Origin: an uncultured Dehalococcoidia bacterium
Lineage (GTDB): Bacteria; Chloroflexota; Dehalococcoidia; Tepidiformales; Tepidiformaceae
Direction: 5' to 3'
NCBI GenBank assembly: GCA_937864275.1
Contig: CALMIW010000561.1
Coordinates: 1-7,317 of the forward strand
Length of the DNA stretch: 7,317 nucleotides
The translations under genes were made by a program, and so were the position numbers. How positions within the stretch are numbered: the stretch's first letter is position 1; each line of letters begins with the position of its first letter. The notes under the pieces were generated by a model. That model had not been told where the DNA came from and ran no database searches. It worked only from the letters and a program-made list of their open reading frames with translations. Of the stretch, positions 1-4,781 are shown in pieces.

Positions 1-99
1 TTAACCCGTTTCCAATGCGGCGGTGGCGCCGCCGGCACATGGGCCGGGGCGCATCCGGGTTGGGTTGAGCGGTTCGAGACGGGCTCCCACACTCCTGCC
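1..99. other. Upstream region of the winged-helix gene
   Basis: No gene is supported here. A reverse-strand open frame crosses this stretch but has the Arg/Pro-rich composition of an antisense shadow. A weak + strand promoter can be proposed: TTGAGC at 65-70, a 17-base spacer, and CACACT at 88-93, only six bases before the ATG at 100. No Shine-Dalgarno sequence precedes that ATG, so a leaderless or very short-leader transcript is possible. A GC-rich inverted repeat (GGCGG/CCGCC) lies at 19-33; its role is unknown. Confidence 0.25.
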
Positions 100-408
100 A
101 TGAGCGAATGGACGTTCCTCACGAACCACTCCCATGTGCTGCTCTGCATCTTCCAGAACCCGCAGATCCGCTTGAGCGAGATCGCGGAGCGGGTGGGCGT
201 GAAGGAGCGCACCGCCTTCACGATCATCTCGGACCTGGTGGAGGCGGGGTACCTCTCGAAAGTCCGCAGCGGGCGGCGAAACGTCTATGCCGTGCACCCG
301 GAACTCCATCTGCGCCATCCGCTCGAACGCGAGACGGAGATCCGGGCGCTGCTCTCGATCATCCACGCGGGAGGCCAGCCCGGCAGCCCGGCTGAGGACG
401 CTCCCTAG
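100..408 (+). CDS. Winged helix-turn-helix transcriptional regulator (MarR/ArsR-like)
   Basis: A 102-residue single-domain DNA-binding protein. The N-terminus (WTFLTNHSHVLLCI, residues 4-17) is helix 1 of a small wHTH family recognised by its 'TNHxxVLLC' opening. Residues 24-51 form the HTH (RLSEIAERVGVKERTAF, then recognition helix TIISDLVEAGYL). Residues 52-66 (SKVRSGRRNVYAVHP) are the beta wing. Residues 72-90 (RHPLE...IRALLSII) form a C-terminal helix that probably supports dimerisation. No ligand domain or metal-binding Cys cluster is visible, so the signal is unknown. No clear Shine-Dalgarno sequence precedes the ATG. It stands alone on the + strand, and its TAG stop overlaps the stop of the convergent zinc-ribbon gene within a shared CTAG. 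The fold assignment is solid; the target genes are unknown. Confidence 0.85.
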   Translation: MSEWTFLTNHSHVLLCIFQNPQIRLSEIAERVGVKERTAFTIISDLVEAGYLSKVRSGRRNVYAVHPELHLRHPLERETEIRALLSIIHAGGQPGSPAEDAP

Positions 409-692
409 CCGGCGCGAGCGCCGCATCGCGGGCAGAACTTCGCCTTCAGGGGGAGGGTGGTCTCGCACTTCAGGCAGCGGAACTCCTCGCCGGGCGAAGG
501 GAGCAGTTCGCCGCATTCGAGGCAGAACTTGGCCGCCCCTTCGTTTCGCGCCCCGCAGGAGATGCAGTGGATTGGCGGCGCCGGAGGCGGGGCGGCGACC
601 GCCGCCTCGGCTCTCTGCGCCTTCTTGTCTTTCTTCTTCTTGCCGCGGCGTTCGAAGAGGTCTTCGAACACCTCGAAGAGTTCATCGACCAT
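405..692 (-). CDS. Double zinc-ribbon protein, last gene of the psp cluster
   Basis: A 95-residue protein with three parts. Residues 1-16 (MVDELFEVFEDLFERR) form an amphipathic acidic/hydrophobic helix. Residues 17-40 are a Lys-rich stretch (GKKKKDKK) followed by an Ala/Pro linker. The rest is two tandem zinc ribbons, each C-x2-C-x10-C-x2-C: Cys43/46/57/60 and Cys73/76/87/90. All eight ligands are present, so two zinc ions are expected. The start ATG overlaps the pspAA stop by one base (TGATG), implying translational coupling and a role with PspA/PspAA. Such ribbons usually mediate protein-protein or nucleic-acid contacts; the partner cannot be read from the sequence. The N-terminal helix could bind PspA or the membrane, which is inference. 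It ends convergently with the wHTH gene. Confidence 0.85.
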   Translation of the reverse strand: MVDELFEVFEDLFERRGKKKKDKKAQRAEAAVAAPPPAPPIHCISCGARNEGAAKFCLECGELLPSPGEEFRCLKCETTLPLKAKFCPRCGARAG

Positions 693-970
693 CAGCCCGG
701 TATCAATCCTTCCTGGCCGATGAACTCGCGGAGTTCAGCCACGGAGATCCCGGAGAACGGCACGACCGCATCGGAGGGAAGCAGTTCCTCGATGCCGACC
801 GGCGTGCCGCGCTCCTTGATCAGCGCCTGGATGGCCTGGATGTGGGCAGCCAGGGTCGATTCGGTGCCCGCCGCCAGGTCGGCGTCGAGCAGGGCATCGA
901 TGACGTTGAGGTCGCCGGTCAGGGCGTCATCGATGCGCCACTGGCCCTCTCCCATGATTCGGACGATCAC
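692..970 (-). CDS. pspAA: PspA-associated domain protein (PspAA)
   Basis: A 92-residue protein starting MIVRIMGEGQWRIDDAL, the characteristic opening of the PspAA family found beside PspA in actinobacteria, Chloroflexota and relatives. The body is predicted helical (VIDALLDADLAAG, residues 23-35; ESTLAAHIQAIQALIKERG, 37-55) and ends in the family's 'PSDAVVPFSG..VAELREFI' segment (65-84). There is no signal peptide or membrane span, so it is probably a soluble partner of PspA in envelope-stress sensing. The GTG start is preferred over the ATG five codons later for two reasons. It restores the family N-terminus, and it lies four bases after a perfect AGGAGGTGA Shine-Dalgarno (975-983). Start and pspA stop overlap by four bases (GTGA), so the two are translationally coupled. 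Confidence 0.87.
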   Translation of the reverse strand: MIVRIMGEGQWRIDDALTGDLNVIDALLDADLAAGTESTLAAHIQAIQALIKERGTPVGIEELLPSDAVVPFSGISVAELREFIGQEGLIPG

Positions 971-1686
971 GCTTTCACCTCCTGGGGGGCGGTGGTCATA
1001 GCTACCTGTGCCCGCAGCCGTTCGAGGTCGGACTCGACGGAAGCGGAGCGCCCGAGTGCCTCGAGCTCGCGATCGAGCTGGCTGCCGCCGCCGAGATGGT
1101 CTTCGAGGACGCCGCTCTCGATGAGGTCGTGGATGGCGGCGCCCTTGCTCTTGAGCTCGGCGGTCTTGTCTTCGGCGCGCTGGATGGCGAGGCCGACGTC
1201 AGTCATCTCCTCGGAGAGGCCGGTCACGGCTTCGCCGATGCGCACGGTGGCTTTGGCGGCGGTGTATTCGGCCTTCATGACCTCCTTCCTGGTGCGGAAG
1301 GCGTTGACCTTCGCGGCGAGCCGGGCTTCGGCCTGGACGAGCTTGTCCTGCTCCGCCTTGAGCCGCTCGACCTGGGCATCGAAGCCATCGACCTCGGCCT
1401 GGGACTGTGCCTTGCGTTCGAGGGCGAGGCGGGCGAGGTCTTCGCGGCCGGCTTGCATTGCATGGAGTGCCTGGGCGTCGAACTTCGGGAGGGACTCGCG
1501 GAGTTCGTTTGCCTGGAGTTCGAGGCGCTTGCGTGCGGCGGTGACTTCGACGATGCCGCGCTTCACGTCGCGCAGCATGGCGACTTGCTTCTCGTAGCTC
1601 AGGTCGAGCATTTCGCGCGGGTCCTCGATGTGGTCGATGGCCTTGTTTGCCTTGGCCTGGAAGATGGCGGAGAGCCGTTTCAACAC
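967..1686 (-). CDS. pspA: PspA/IM30 (Vipp1) family phage-shock protein
   Basis: A 239-residue ESCRT-III-like membrane-remodelling protein that binds the inner face of the cytoplasmic membrane and maintains it under envelope stress. Residues 1-20 (MLKRLSAIFQAKANKAIDHI) form the amphipathic membrane-binding helix. The family signature EDPREMLD follows at 21-28. Residues 30-190 are long charged coiled-coil helices rich in Ala, Glu, Lys and Arg, with no membrane span. Residues 191-225 contain a Gly-rich break (HLGGGSQLDRELEAL) and a final helix. Length is typical for the family. The start is GTG at 1686, with AAAGGA (1696-1701) nine bases upstream. No PspF-type activator and no sigma-54 promoter are visible, so control differs from the E. 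coli psp operon. It heads a tightly packed trio with pspAA and the zinc-ribbon gene, downstream of TerC on the same strand. Confidence 0.93.
   Translation of the reverse strand: MLKRLSAIFQAKANKAIDHIEDPREMLDLSYEKQVAMLRDVKRGIVEVTAARKRLELQANELRESLPKFDAQALHAMQAGREDLARLALERKAQSQAEVDGFDAQVERLKAEQDKLVQAEARLAAKVNAFRTRKEVMKAEYTAAKATVRIGEAVTGLSEEMTDVGLAIQRAEDKTAELKSKGAAIHDLIESGVLEDHLGGGSQLDRELEALGRSASVESDLERLRAQVAMTTAPQEVKA
975..983 (-). promoter_or_regulatory. Full-length Shine-Dalgarno setting the GTG start of pspAA
   Basis: On the - strand this reads AGGAGGTGA, a nine-base complement to the usual 16S rRNA 3' end. It sits inside the last codons of pspA, four bases before the GTG at 970. It is the strongest ribosome-binding site in the window. 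It supports GTG rather than the later in-frame ATG, and suggests that PspAA is made in high amounts relative to PspA. Confidence 0.8.
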
Positions 1687-1727
1687 GTTCAGGGGTCCTT
1701 TCTCTGGGGGTTGAGTGGGGTGGGGTC

Positions 1728-1769
1728 GCCGGGGCCGGCCGCAACGGGGGAGGAACAGCCGGCCCCGGC
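1728..1769 (-). terminator. 12-bp perfect hairpin between the TerC gene and pspA
   Basis: Two exactly complementary 12-base arms, 1728-1739 and 1758-1769 (GCCGGGGCCGGC and its reverse complement), enclose an 18-base loop. The element starts 12 bases past the TerC stop codon and ends 41 bases before the pspA GTG. No U-tract follows on either strand, so it is not a classical intrinsic terminator. It could act as a U-less terminator, an mRNA 3'-end stabiliser or a partial attenuator that lowers psp expression from the TerC transcript. Being perfectly symmetric DNA it could also be an operator. The structure is directly seen; the function is inferred. Confidence 0.5.
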
Positions 1770-1781
1770 TGGGAACGGCGC

Positions 1782-2744
1782 TTAGTGGCCGCTTTCGGGT
1801 GCGAGCGCCGGGGCCCTGTCGAGGGCCTCGGCGCGGCGCCGGGCGACGATGAGCGAAGCCGTGATGGCGACGGTGAGGATGGTTGCGATGACGGCGAGGC
1901 TCGCCAGGGCCGGCACCTTGTAGAAGTCGATGACGAGCATCTTGGTGCCGACGAAGACGAGGATGGCGGCGAGCGCCGGCTTCAGGTAGGCAAGGCCGCT
2001 GAGGTAGCCGGCGAGGACAAAGTAGAGCGAGCGGAGCCCGAGGATGGCGAAGATGTTGGACGTGAACACGATGAACGGGTCATCGGTGATCGCGTAGATG
2101 GCGGGGATGGAGTCGACCGCGAAGACGAGGTCCGTGGCTTCGATGAGCATCAGCGTCACGAAGAGCGGCGTTGCGTAGAGCAGGCCGTTGATGCGCGTGA
2201 AGAACTTCTGGCCGTGGTATTCGTGCGTGGTCCGGAAGATGCGGTTGGCGAACCGCACCACCGGGTGACGTTCGAGGTCGGGCTCGTGCTCCTGCTCCCG
2301 GAGGAACTTGATGCCCGTGAAGATGAGGAACGCGCCGAAGATGTAGATGACGAAGTGCAGGGTGCTGAGCAGCACGCCCGCGACCGCGATGAGGGCGGCG
2401 CGCATGACGAGGGCGCCGACGATGCCCCAGAAGAGCACCCGGTGCTGGTAGGCCTGGGGCACGGCGAAGGCCGAGAAGATCAGCAGGATGACGAAGATGT
2501 TGTCGACGCTGAGCGTCTTTTCTACGAGGTAGCCGGTCGTCCATTCGAGGCCCGACTCGGTGCCGCGAAAGACGTAGACCCCGATGTTGAAGACGATGGC
2601 GAGGCCGATCCAGACGGCGCTCCAGGTGAGGGCTTCACGGCGCTCGACCTGGTGGGCGTTCTTGTGAAACACGCCGAGGTCCAGGGCGAGCATGCCGCCG
2701 ACAAACAGGAGGAAGAGCGCCCAGGGAAGGATCTCGAGGAACAT
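1782..2744 (-). CDS. TerC/Alx-family integral membrane protein, probable Mn2+ exporter
   Basis: A 320-residue polytopic membrane protein. Hydrophobic segments lie near residues 5-24, 42-59, 83-97, 105-125, 129-145, 189-209, 224-245, 255-272 and 278-300. Family motifs are intact: ALDLG with Asp22, LSVDNIFV (78-85, Asp81), IEATDLVFAVDSIPAI (201-216, acidic residues Glu202, Asp205, Asp211) and DDPFIVFTSNIFAILGLRSLYF (221-242). The membrane-buried acids are the expected metal ligands. Family members such as E. coli Alx and Bacillus MeeF/MeeY act in manganese export, and for the Bacillus pair in metalation of exported enzymes. An Arg-rich tail (301-310) follows the last span. The ATG is preceded by GGAG eight bases upstream. 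A yybP-ykoY riboswitch lies about 340 bases upstream on the same strand, beyond a small gene, which strongly favours manganese over tellurite as the physiological cue. Confidence 0.92.
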   Translation of the reverse strand: MFLEILPWALFLLFVGGMLALDLGVFHKNAHQVERREALTWSAVWIGLAIVFNIGVYVFRGTESGLEWTTGYLVEKTLSVDNIFVILLIFSAFAVPQAYQHRVLFWGIVGALVMRAALIAVAGVLLSTLHFVIYIFGAFLIFTGIKFLREQEHEPDLERHPVVRFANRIFRTTHEYHGQKFFTRINGLLYATPLFVTLMLIEATDLVFAVDSIPAIYAITDDPFIVFTSNIFAILGLRSLYFVLAGYLSGLAYLKPALAAILVFVGTKMLVIDFYKVPALASLAVIATILTVAITASLIVARRRAEALDRAPALAPESGH

Positions 2745-2768
2745 GCGTTACTCCGGGTAAGGATGGAC

Positions 2769-2814
2769 GCCCGCTGCGGCACGGCGCGGGGATCGGCGGC
2801 CGTGCCGTGCGGGC
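2769..2814 (-). repeat. 15-bp interrupted hairpin in the gap before the TerC gene
   Basis: Arms 2777-2785 and 2799-2807 (CGGCACGGC and its complement) pair over nine bases around a 13-base loop. They continue after a small asymmetric bulge (2775-2776 versus 2808) with six more pairs, 2769-2774 with 2809-2814. It lies in the 107-base gap between the small gene's stop and the TerC start, 24 bases before that ATG. There is no U-tract. It may act as an attenuator, an RNase barrier or a spacer setting different levels of the two proteins. The fold is evident; the role is inferred. Confidence 0.5.
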
Positions 2815-2851
2815 AGGAGCGAAGGGGCGGTAAGAGACCGGGGAGAGCGTC

Positions 2852-3019
2852 CTAGCCTGGGCGGGCGTCAGTCGGGGGTGCAGGAGCGCGGCCCTCTTCG
2901 CGGACGGCGTCCATCCAGCGCCGGAAGAAGCTGCGCGCGCCGGTGCGGCGGGGTGCGTGTTCGGCCGTCCGGTTTTCCCGGCGGGCCGATTCGTCTTCGG
3001 ATAGCTCGAAGGTGTCCAT
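2852..3019 (-). CDS. Orphan 55-residue small protein downstream of the Mn riboswitch
   Basis: I do not recognise a family. The protein has an acidic N-terminus (MDTFELSEDE), a basic stretch (SARRENRTAEHAPRRTGAR, residues 11-29), an amphipathic aromatic/basic helix (SFFRRWMDAVREEGR, 30-44) and a Pro/Ala-rich tail. There is no membrane span, signal peptide or Cys/His cluster. A longer in-frame start at 3094 is rejected because it would begin inside the riboswitch. The ATG at 3019 instead has a near-ideal AGAGGAGG (3028-3035) eight bases upstream. It is the first gene after the riboswitch and lies 107 bases before the TerC start on the same strand. This recalls other manganese-regulated small proteins such as E. 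coli MntS, but no sequence similarity is claimed. It could alternatively be a leader peptide whose translation affects TerC expression. Confidence 0.6.
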   Translation of the reverse strand: MDTFELSEDESARRENRTAEHAPRRTGARSFFRRWMDAVREEGRAPAPPTDARPG

Positions 3020-3027
3020 CGCGAGTG

Positions 3028-3035
3028 CCTCCTCT
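3028..3035 (-). promoter_or_regulatory. Strong Shine-Dalgarno of the small gene, possible riboswitch target
   Basis: Reads AGAGGAGG on the - strand, eight bases before the ATG at 3019. It decides the start of the 55-residue gene. It lies 49 bases after the end of the riboswitch P1 stem. The segment TGCCAGG (3042-3048) just upstream can pair with the P1 3' strand, so this ribosome-binding site is a plausible output of the riboswitch. Confidence 0.65.
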
Positions 3036-3041
3036 AGCGGT

Positions 3042-3087
3042 CCTGGCATCGAGCACGCCTGGCCGCATCCACGTGGGATGTGCCAGG
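3042..3087 (-). promoter_or_regulatory. Candidate expression platform of the Mn riboswitch
   Basis: In - strand RNA, CCTGGCA (3087-3081), which includes most of the P1 3' strand, is exactly complementary to TGCCAGG (3048-3042). P1 and this seven-base helix cannot coexist, giving a two-state switch. A small hairpin CATCC/GGATG (3080-3076 with 3070-3066) lies within the loop. No U-run follows, so control is more likely translational or Rho-dependent than by intrinsic termination. TGCC (3048-3045) could also pair with GGCA (3029-3026) at the edge of the Shine-Dalgarno. Whether Mn2+ turns expression on cannot be decided by eye. Confidence 0.45.
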
Positions 3088-3190
3088 GTCTCACCAGGCG
3101 AGAGGCTTCTCGCCCGCATGGCCGGCGCCGGAGCGCGTATTGACGACCATGCGTGTGCGCCGGGGATGGCGCGTCTGGTTACTCCCCCTG
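3084..3190 (-). ncRNA. yybP-ykoY (manganese-sensing) riboswitch
   Basis: Recognised from conserved sequence plus fold on the - strand. P1 pairs CAGGG (3190-3186) with CCCTG (3088-3084). It is followed by the conserved internal loop GGAGTA (3185-3180) facing GAGA (3092-3089); together these give the family hallmarks GGGGAGTA and GAGACC. P2 pairs ACCAG (3179-3175) with CTGGT (3097-3093). Inside is a junction with three hairpins: GCGCC/GGCGC (3172-3168 with 3161-3157); CGCATGG/CCATGCG (3153-3147 with 3121-3115), carrying the conserved CGTCAATACG (3145-3136) of loop L3; and GCGAGA/TCTCGC (3113-3108 with 3103-3098). The known class docks L3 against L1 to bind Mn2+ and controls Mn exporters including TerC-family genes, which matches the gene downstream. 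It starts about five bases after the predicted transcription start. Confidence 0.88.
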
Positions 3191-3201
3191 TGACTTGATT
3201 C

Positions 3202-3231
3202 ACAATACCGGAAATGTATTTCCGGTGTCAA
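3202..3231 (-). promoter_or_regulatory. Sigma-70-type promoter driving the riboswitch transcript
   Basis: The - strand reads a perfect -35 TTGACA (3231-3226), an 18-base spacer, and a -10 TATTGT (3207-3202, four of six consensus positions including the first two and the last). The expected start is near 3195, about five bases before the riboswitch P1 stem. This matches the usual placement of an aptamer at the very 5' end of an mRNA. Promoter and riboswitch were recognised independently and support each other. Confidence 0.75.
3207..3226. promoter_or_regulatory. 20-bp perfect palindrome, probable operator in the promoter spacer
   Basis: Arms ACCGGAAAT (3207-3215) and ATTTCCGGT (3218-3226) are exact reverse complements around a GT centre, in an AT-rich island of a GC-rich region. 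The dyad fills the 18-base spacer of the - strand promoter and touches the inner base of both hexamers. A bound dimer would therefore control the riboswitch transcript. It also lies 60 bases upstream of the divergent hydrolase start, so it may control both. The binding protein is unknown; it does not resemble the MntR or DtxR sites I know. Confidence 0.65.
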
Positions 3232-3285
3232 TGGAAAGGGCCCTTCCCTTCCGGGGGCTCGCGCCGTTCGGCTACAGTGAAGGCG

Positions 3286-4053
3286 ATGCCAGAGACTCGC
3301 CGCAGCGGAGTGCGGATTCGCTACCAAGTGGTCGGAAACGGCCCGCCGCTCGTGCTCGTCCACGGCTACACGGCCAGCGGGCACTCGAACTGGGTGGACT
3401 CGGGCTGGACGGAGTACTTCGCCAGCCGGTACACGCTGCTGGTGCCGGATCTCCGCGGCCATGGCAGCAGCGCCAAGCCGTACTCCTCCACCGCGTACTC
3501 GGTCGAAGCGCTCGCGCGCGACGTCATCGCCGTGATGGCGACCGAGGGAATCGCGTCGGCGCCGGTGTTCGGCTACTCGATGGGCGGGATGGTCACCCTG
3601 AGGCTGCTGCTCGAGCACCCGGACCGCATCGACGCAGCGGTCATCGGCGGGATGGGAAGCTACTTCCCGGCAGGTCGCGGCCGCTTCCTGATCGAGCGCC
3701 AGCACCGCGAAAGCGAAGCGCCGCGGAAGCCCCTGGGCGCCCGACTGCGCTACCTGGCGGCCTACGCCGCGCGGTTCGACCCCATCGCCGTGGACGCGGT
3801 GTTCCGCGGCGTCTTCAAAGACGGGCGACCGGTGGATCCGGCTCGGCTCAACGAGATCCGGAAGCCGGTGCTGGTGGCGGCGGGCAGCCTGGATGCGTTC
3901 TTCGAACCGGCGCGGCAACTCGCCACGCAGATCCCGGGGGCGCGATTCGTCGCCCTCCCGAACGAGGGCCACCTCAGCGCCATCCGGAGCCCGCGGTTGC
4001 GAGACGAGGTGGCGGCGTTCCTGCAGGAATCGGCCGTCAGCCGCACCCGCTAA
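3286..4053 (+). CDS. Alpha/beta-fold hydrolase
   Basis: A 255-residue cytoplasmic hydrolase of the single-domain alpha/beta family; the substrate cannot be inferred. The oxyanion-hole segment VHGYTASG is at 25-32. The strand and loop VPDLRGHGSS lie at 53-62. The nucleophile elbow GYSMGG (96-101) gives Ser98. The acid is probably Asp203 in GSLDAFFE, and the base His229 in NEGHLSA. A short cap lies around 125-185. No signal peptide is present. The start at 3286 (MPETRRSGVRIRYQ) is preferred over an upstream in-frame ATG at 3214, because the latter lies inside the palindrome and adds 24 residues unlike any hydrolase N-terminus. A TACAGT -10-like hexamer at 3273-3278 is only seven bases from the ATG, so the mRNA may be leaderless. 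Esterase, lactonase and haloperoxidase-like activities are all possible. It ends 13 bases from the convergent DUF2231 gene. Confidence 0.9.
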   Translation: MPETRRSGVRIRYQVVGNGPPLVLVHGYTASGHSNWVDSGWTEYFASRYTLLVPDLRGHGSSAKPYSSTAYSVEALARDVIAVMATEGIASAPVFGYSMGGMVTLRLLLEHPDRIDAAVIGGMGSYFPAGRGRFLIERQHRESEAPRKPLGARLRYLAAYAARFDPIAVDAVFRGVFKDGRPVDPARLNEIRKPVLVAAGSLDAFFEPARQLATQIPGARFVALPNEGHLSAIRSPRLRDEVAAFLQESAVSRTR

Positions 4054-4066
4054 CCGGCGCCCGAGG

Positions 4067-4573
4067 CTAATTCCCGGCCGCGAACGACCCGACATCTTTC
4101 CAGACGAGCTCGGCGCCGGAGTGCCCGGCCAGCGTCATGGTGGCAAAGGCCGCCACGCCGATCACGGCGCCGATGGCATAGACGCCCATGGGGCTCCACG
4201 CGGGCAGACCCCAACGCTCGCGGTAGCGGTCGACTGCCCAGGAGGCGACGGCGGCGAGGGCGAAGACCAGGGCGAAAAGGAAGGCACGGTCCCCTTCCTC
4301 CGGGTGTTCGCCGAATCGGGCGCGGACGCCGGCGGCTTCGGCGGCGCGTTTCACGGAATGTTCGATTGGCTCGCCGCTCTGTTTCGCCAGGAAGGCGAAG
4401 GCCGCGCCGGCGACCGCGAGCAGCGCGACCGGCAGGCTGTAGTGCTTCCGCCACGAGGCCTTCCAGCCGGTGAGGAGGAGGGCAACCACGGCGAGCGGGA
4501 CGAGGACGACGGCGGCGTGGACGAGGAGCGGGTGGGCCGGGAGGCCGGCGAGACTACTGATTTCGAGAAACAT
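4067..4573 (-). CDS. DUF2231 family four-helix membrane protein
   Basis: A 168-residue integral membrane protein. The family N-terminal motif LPAHPLLVHAAVVLVPLA (11-28) is present, with conserved His14 and His19 running into the first membrane span (17-36). Further spans lie near 44-63, 98-114 and 129-149. The family C-terminal motif GHSGAELVW (150-158) follows the last span. The loop between spans 2 and 3 (64-97) is charged and soluble. The conserved His residues suggest metal or heme binding, but no function is established for this domain here. The ATG follows a GAGGT at a short four-base spacing. The gene is monocistronic, and its promoter must lie in the 208-base region shared with the divergent XRE gene; I could not identify it with confidence. 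Confidence 0.85.
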   Translation of the reverse strand: MFLEISSLAGLPAHPLLVHAAVVLVPLAVVALLLTGWKASWRKHYSLPVALLAVAGAAFAFLAKQSGEPIEHSVKRAAEAAGVRARFGEHPEEGDRAFLFALVFALAAVASWAVDRYRERWGLPAWSPMGVYAIGAVIGVAAFATMTLAGHSGAELVWKDVGSFAAGN

Positions 4574-4769
4574 CGAGACCTCGTTGCGCCGGGGATTCGG
4601 AGGCGCGTCTCAGGAGTAGCAGGCGGGCCGGTTCTGGTTGAGAGCCTTCGCGGTTCACCTGTCGTGGAAGATTAGCAGCGCCTCACAGCGGGCGATGTGA
4701 CACGTTCACGGGGCGACGGAGGCGGCAAAGCGTCGGCTGCCGGTACTGGCCGAACTCAGCGGCGGACAC

Positions 4770-4775
4770 TATAGT
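4770..4775 (+). promoter_or_regulatory. -10 element of the XRE-GNAT unit, leaderless arrangement
   Basis: TATAGT matches the -10 consensus at five of six positions and ends six bases before the ATG at 4782. Transcription would therefore start at or next to the start codon, giving a leaderless mRNA. A weak -35 (CTGGCC, 4746-4751) lies 18 bases upstream. No Shine-Dalgarno sequence precedes the ATG, which agrees with this reading. The core ACTATAGT is itself palindromic. Confidence 0.6.
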
Positions 4776-4781
4776 AGGCAA

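Noticed and set aside
1..516. 171-residue - strand open frame ending at the window start
   Set aside because: It overlaps the well-supported wHTH gene and the zinc-ribbon 3' part in another frame, with shadow-type composition.
287..1597. 436-residue + strand open frame
   Set aside because: It runs opposite to the zinc-ribbon, pspAA and pspA genes. Its composition (Arg/Ser/Pro-rich, no domain) is that of a GC-rich antisense shadow.
1687..1781. Sigma-54 promoter for pspA, as in enterobacteria
   Set aside because: No GG-N10-GC element of the TGGCAC-N5-TTGC type is present on the - strand in this gap.
2745..2851. Riboswitch directly in front of the TerC gene
   Set aside because: I looked for yybP-ykoY signatures here and found none; this gap holds only a hairpin. 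The signatures lie further upstream, before the small gene.
1647..2855. 402-residue + strand open frame opposite the TerC gene
   Set aside because: Its Glu/Asp/Gly/Val-rich repetitive composition mirrors the hydrophobic TerC codons. The TerC motifs on the other strand are unmistakable.
3091..3150. 19-codon mini-ORF within the - strand leader (ATG at 3150)
   Set aside because: Its ATG and stop fall inside conserved riboswitch helices and it has no Shine-Dalgarno. The RNA fold explains the sequence better.
3214..3285. Longer N-terminus for the hydrolase from the ATG at 3214
   Set aside because: It would start inside the palindrome and promoter spacer and add 24 residues unlike the family. The ATG at 3286 gives a normal alpha/beta hydrolase start.
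3091..4095. 334-residue - strand open frame
   Set aside because: It is antisense to the alpha/beta hydrolase and its end runs into the riboswitch. No ribosome-binding site or domain supports it.
4698..4711. Short inverted repeat GTGA/TCAC upstream of the XRE gene
   Set aside because: The arms are only about four bases with a five-base spacer, which is expected by chance. It is not enough to call an operator.
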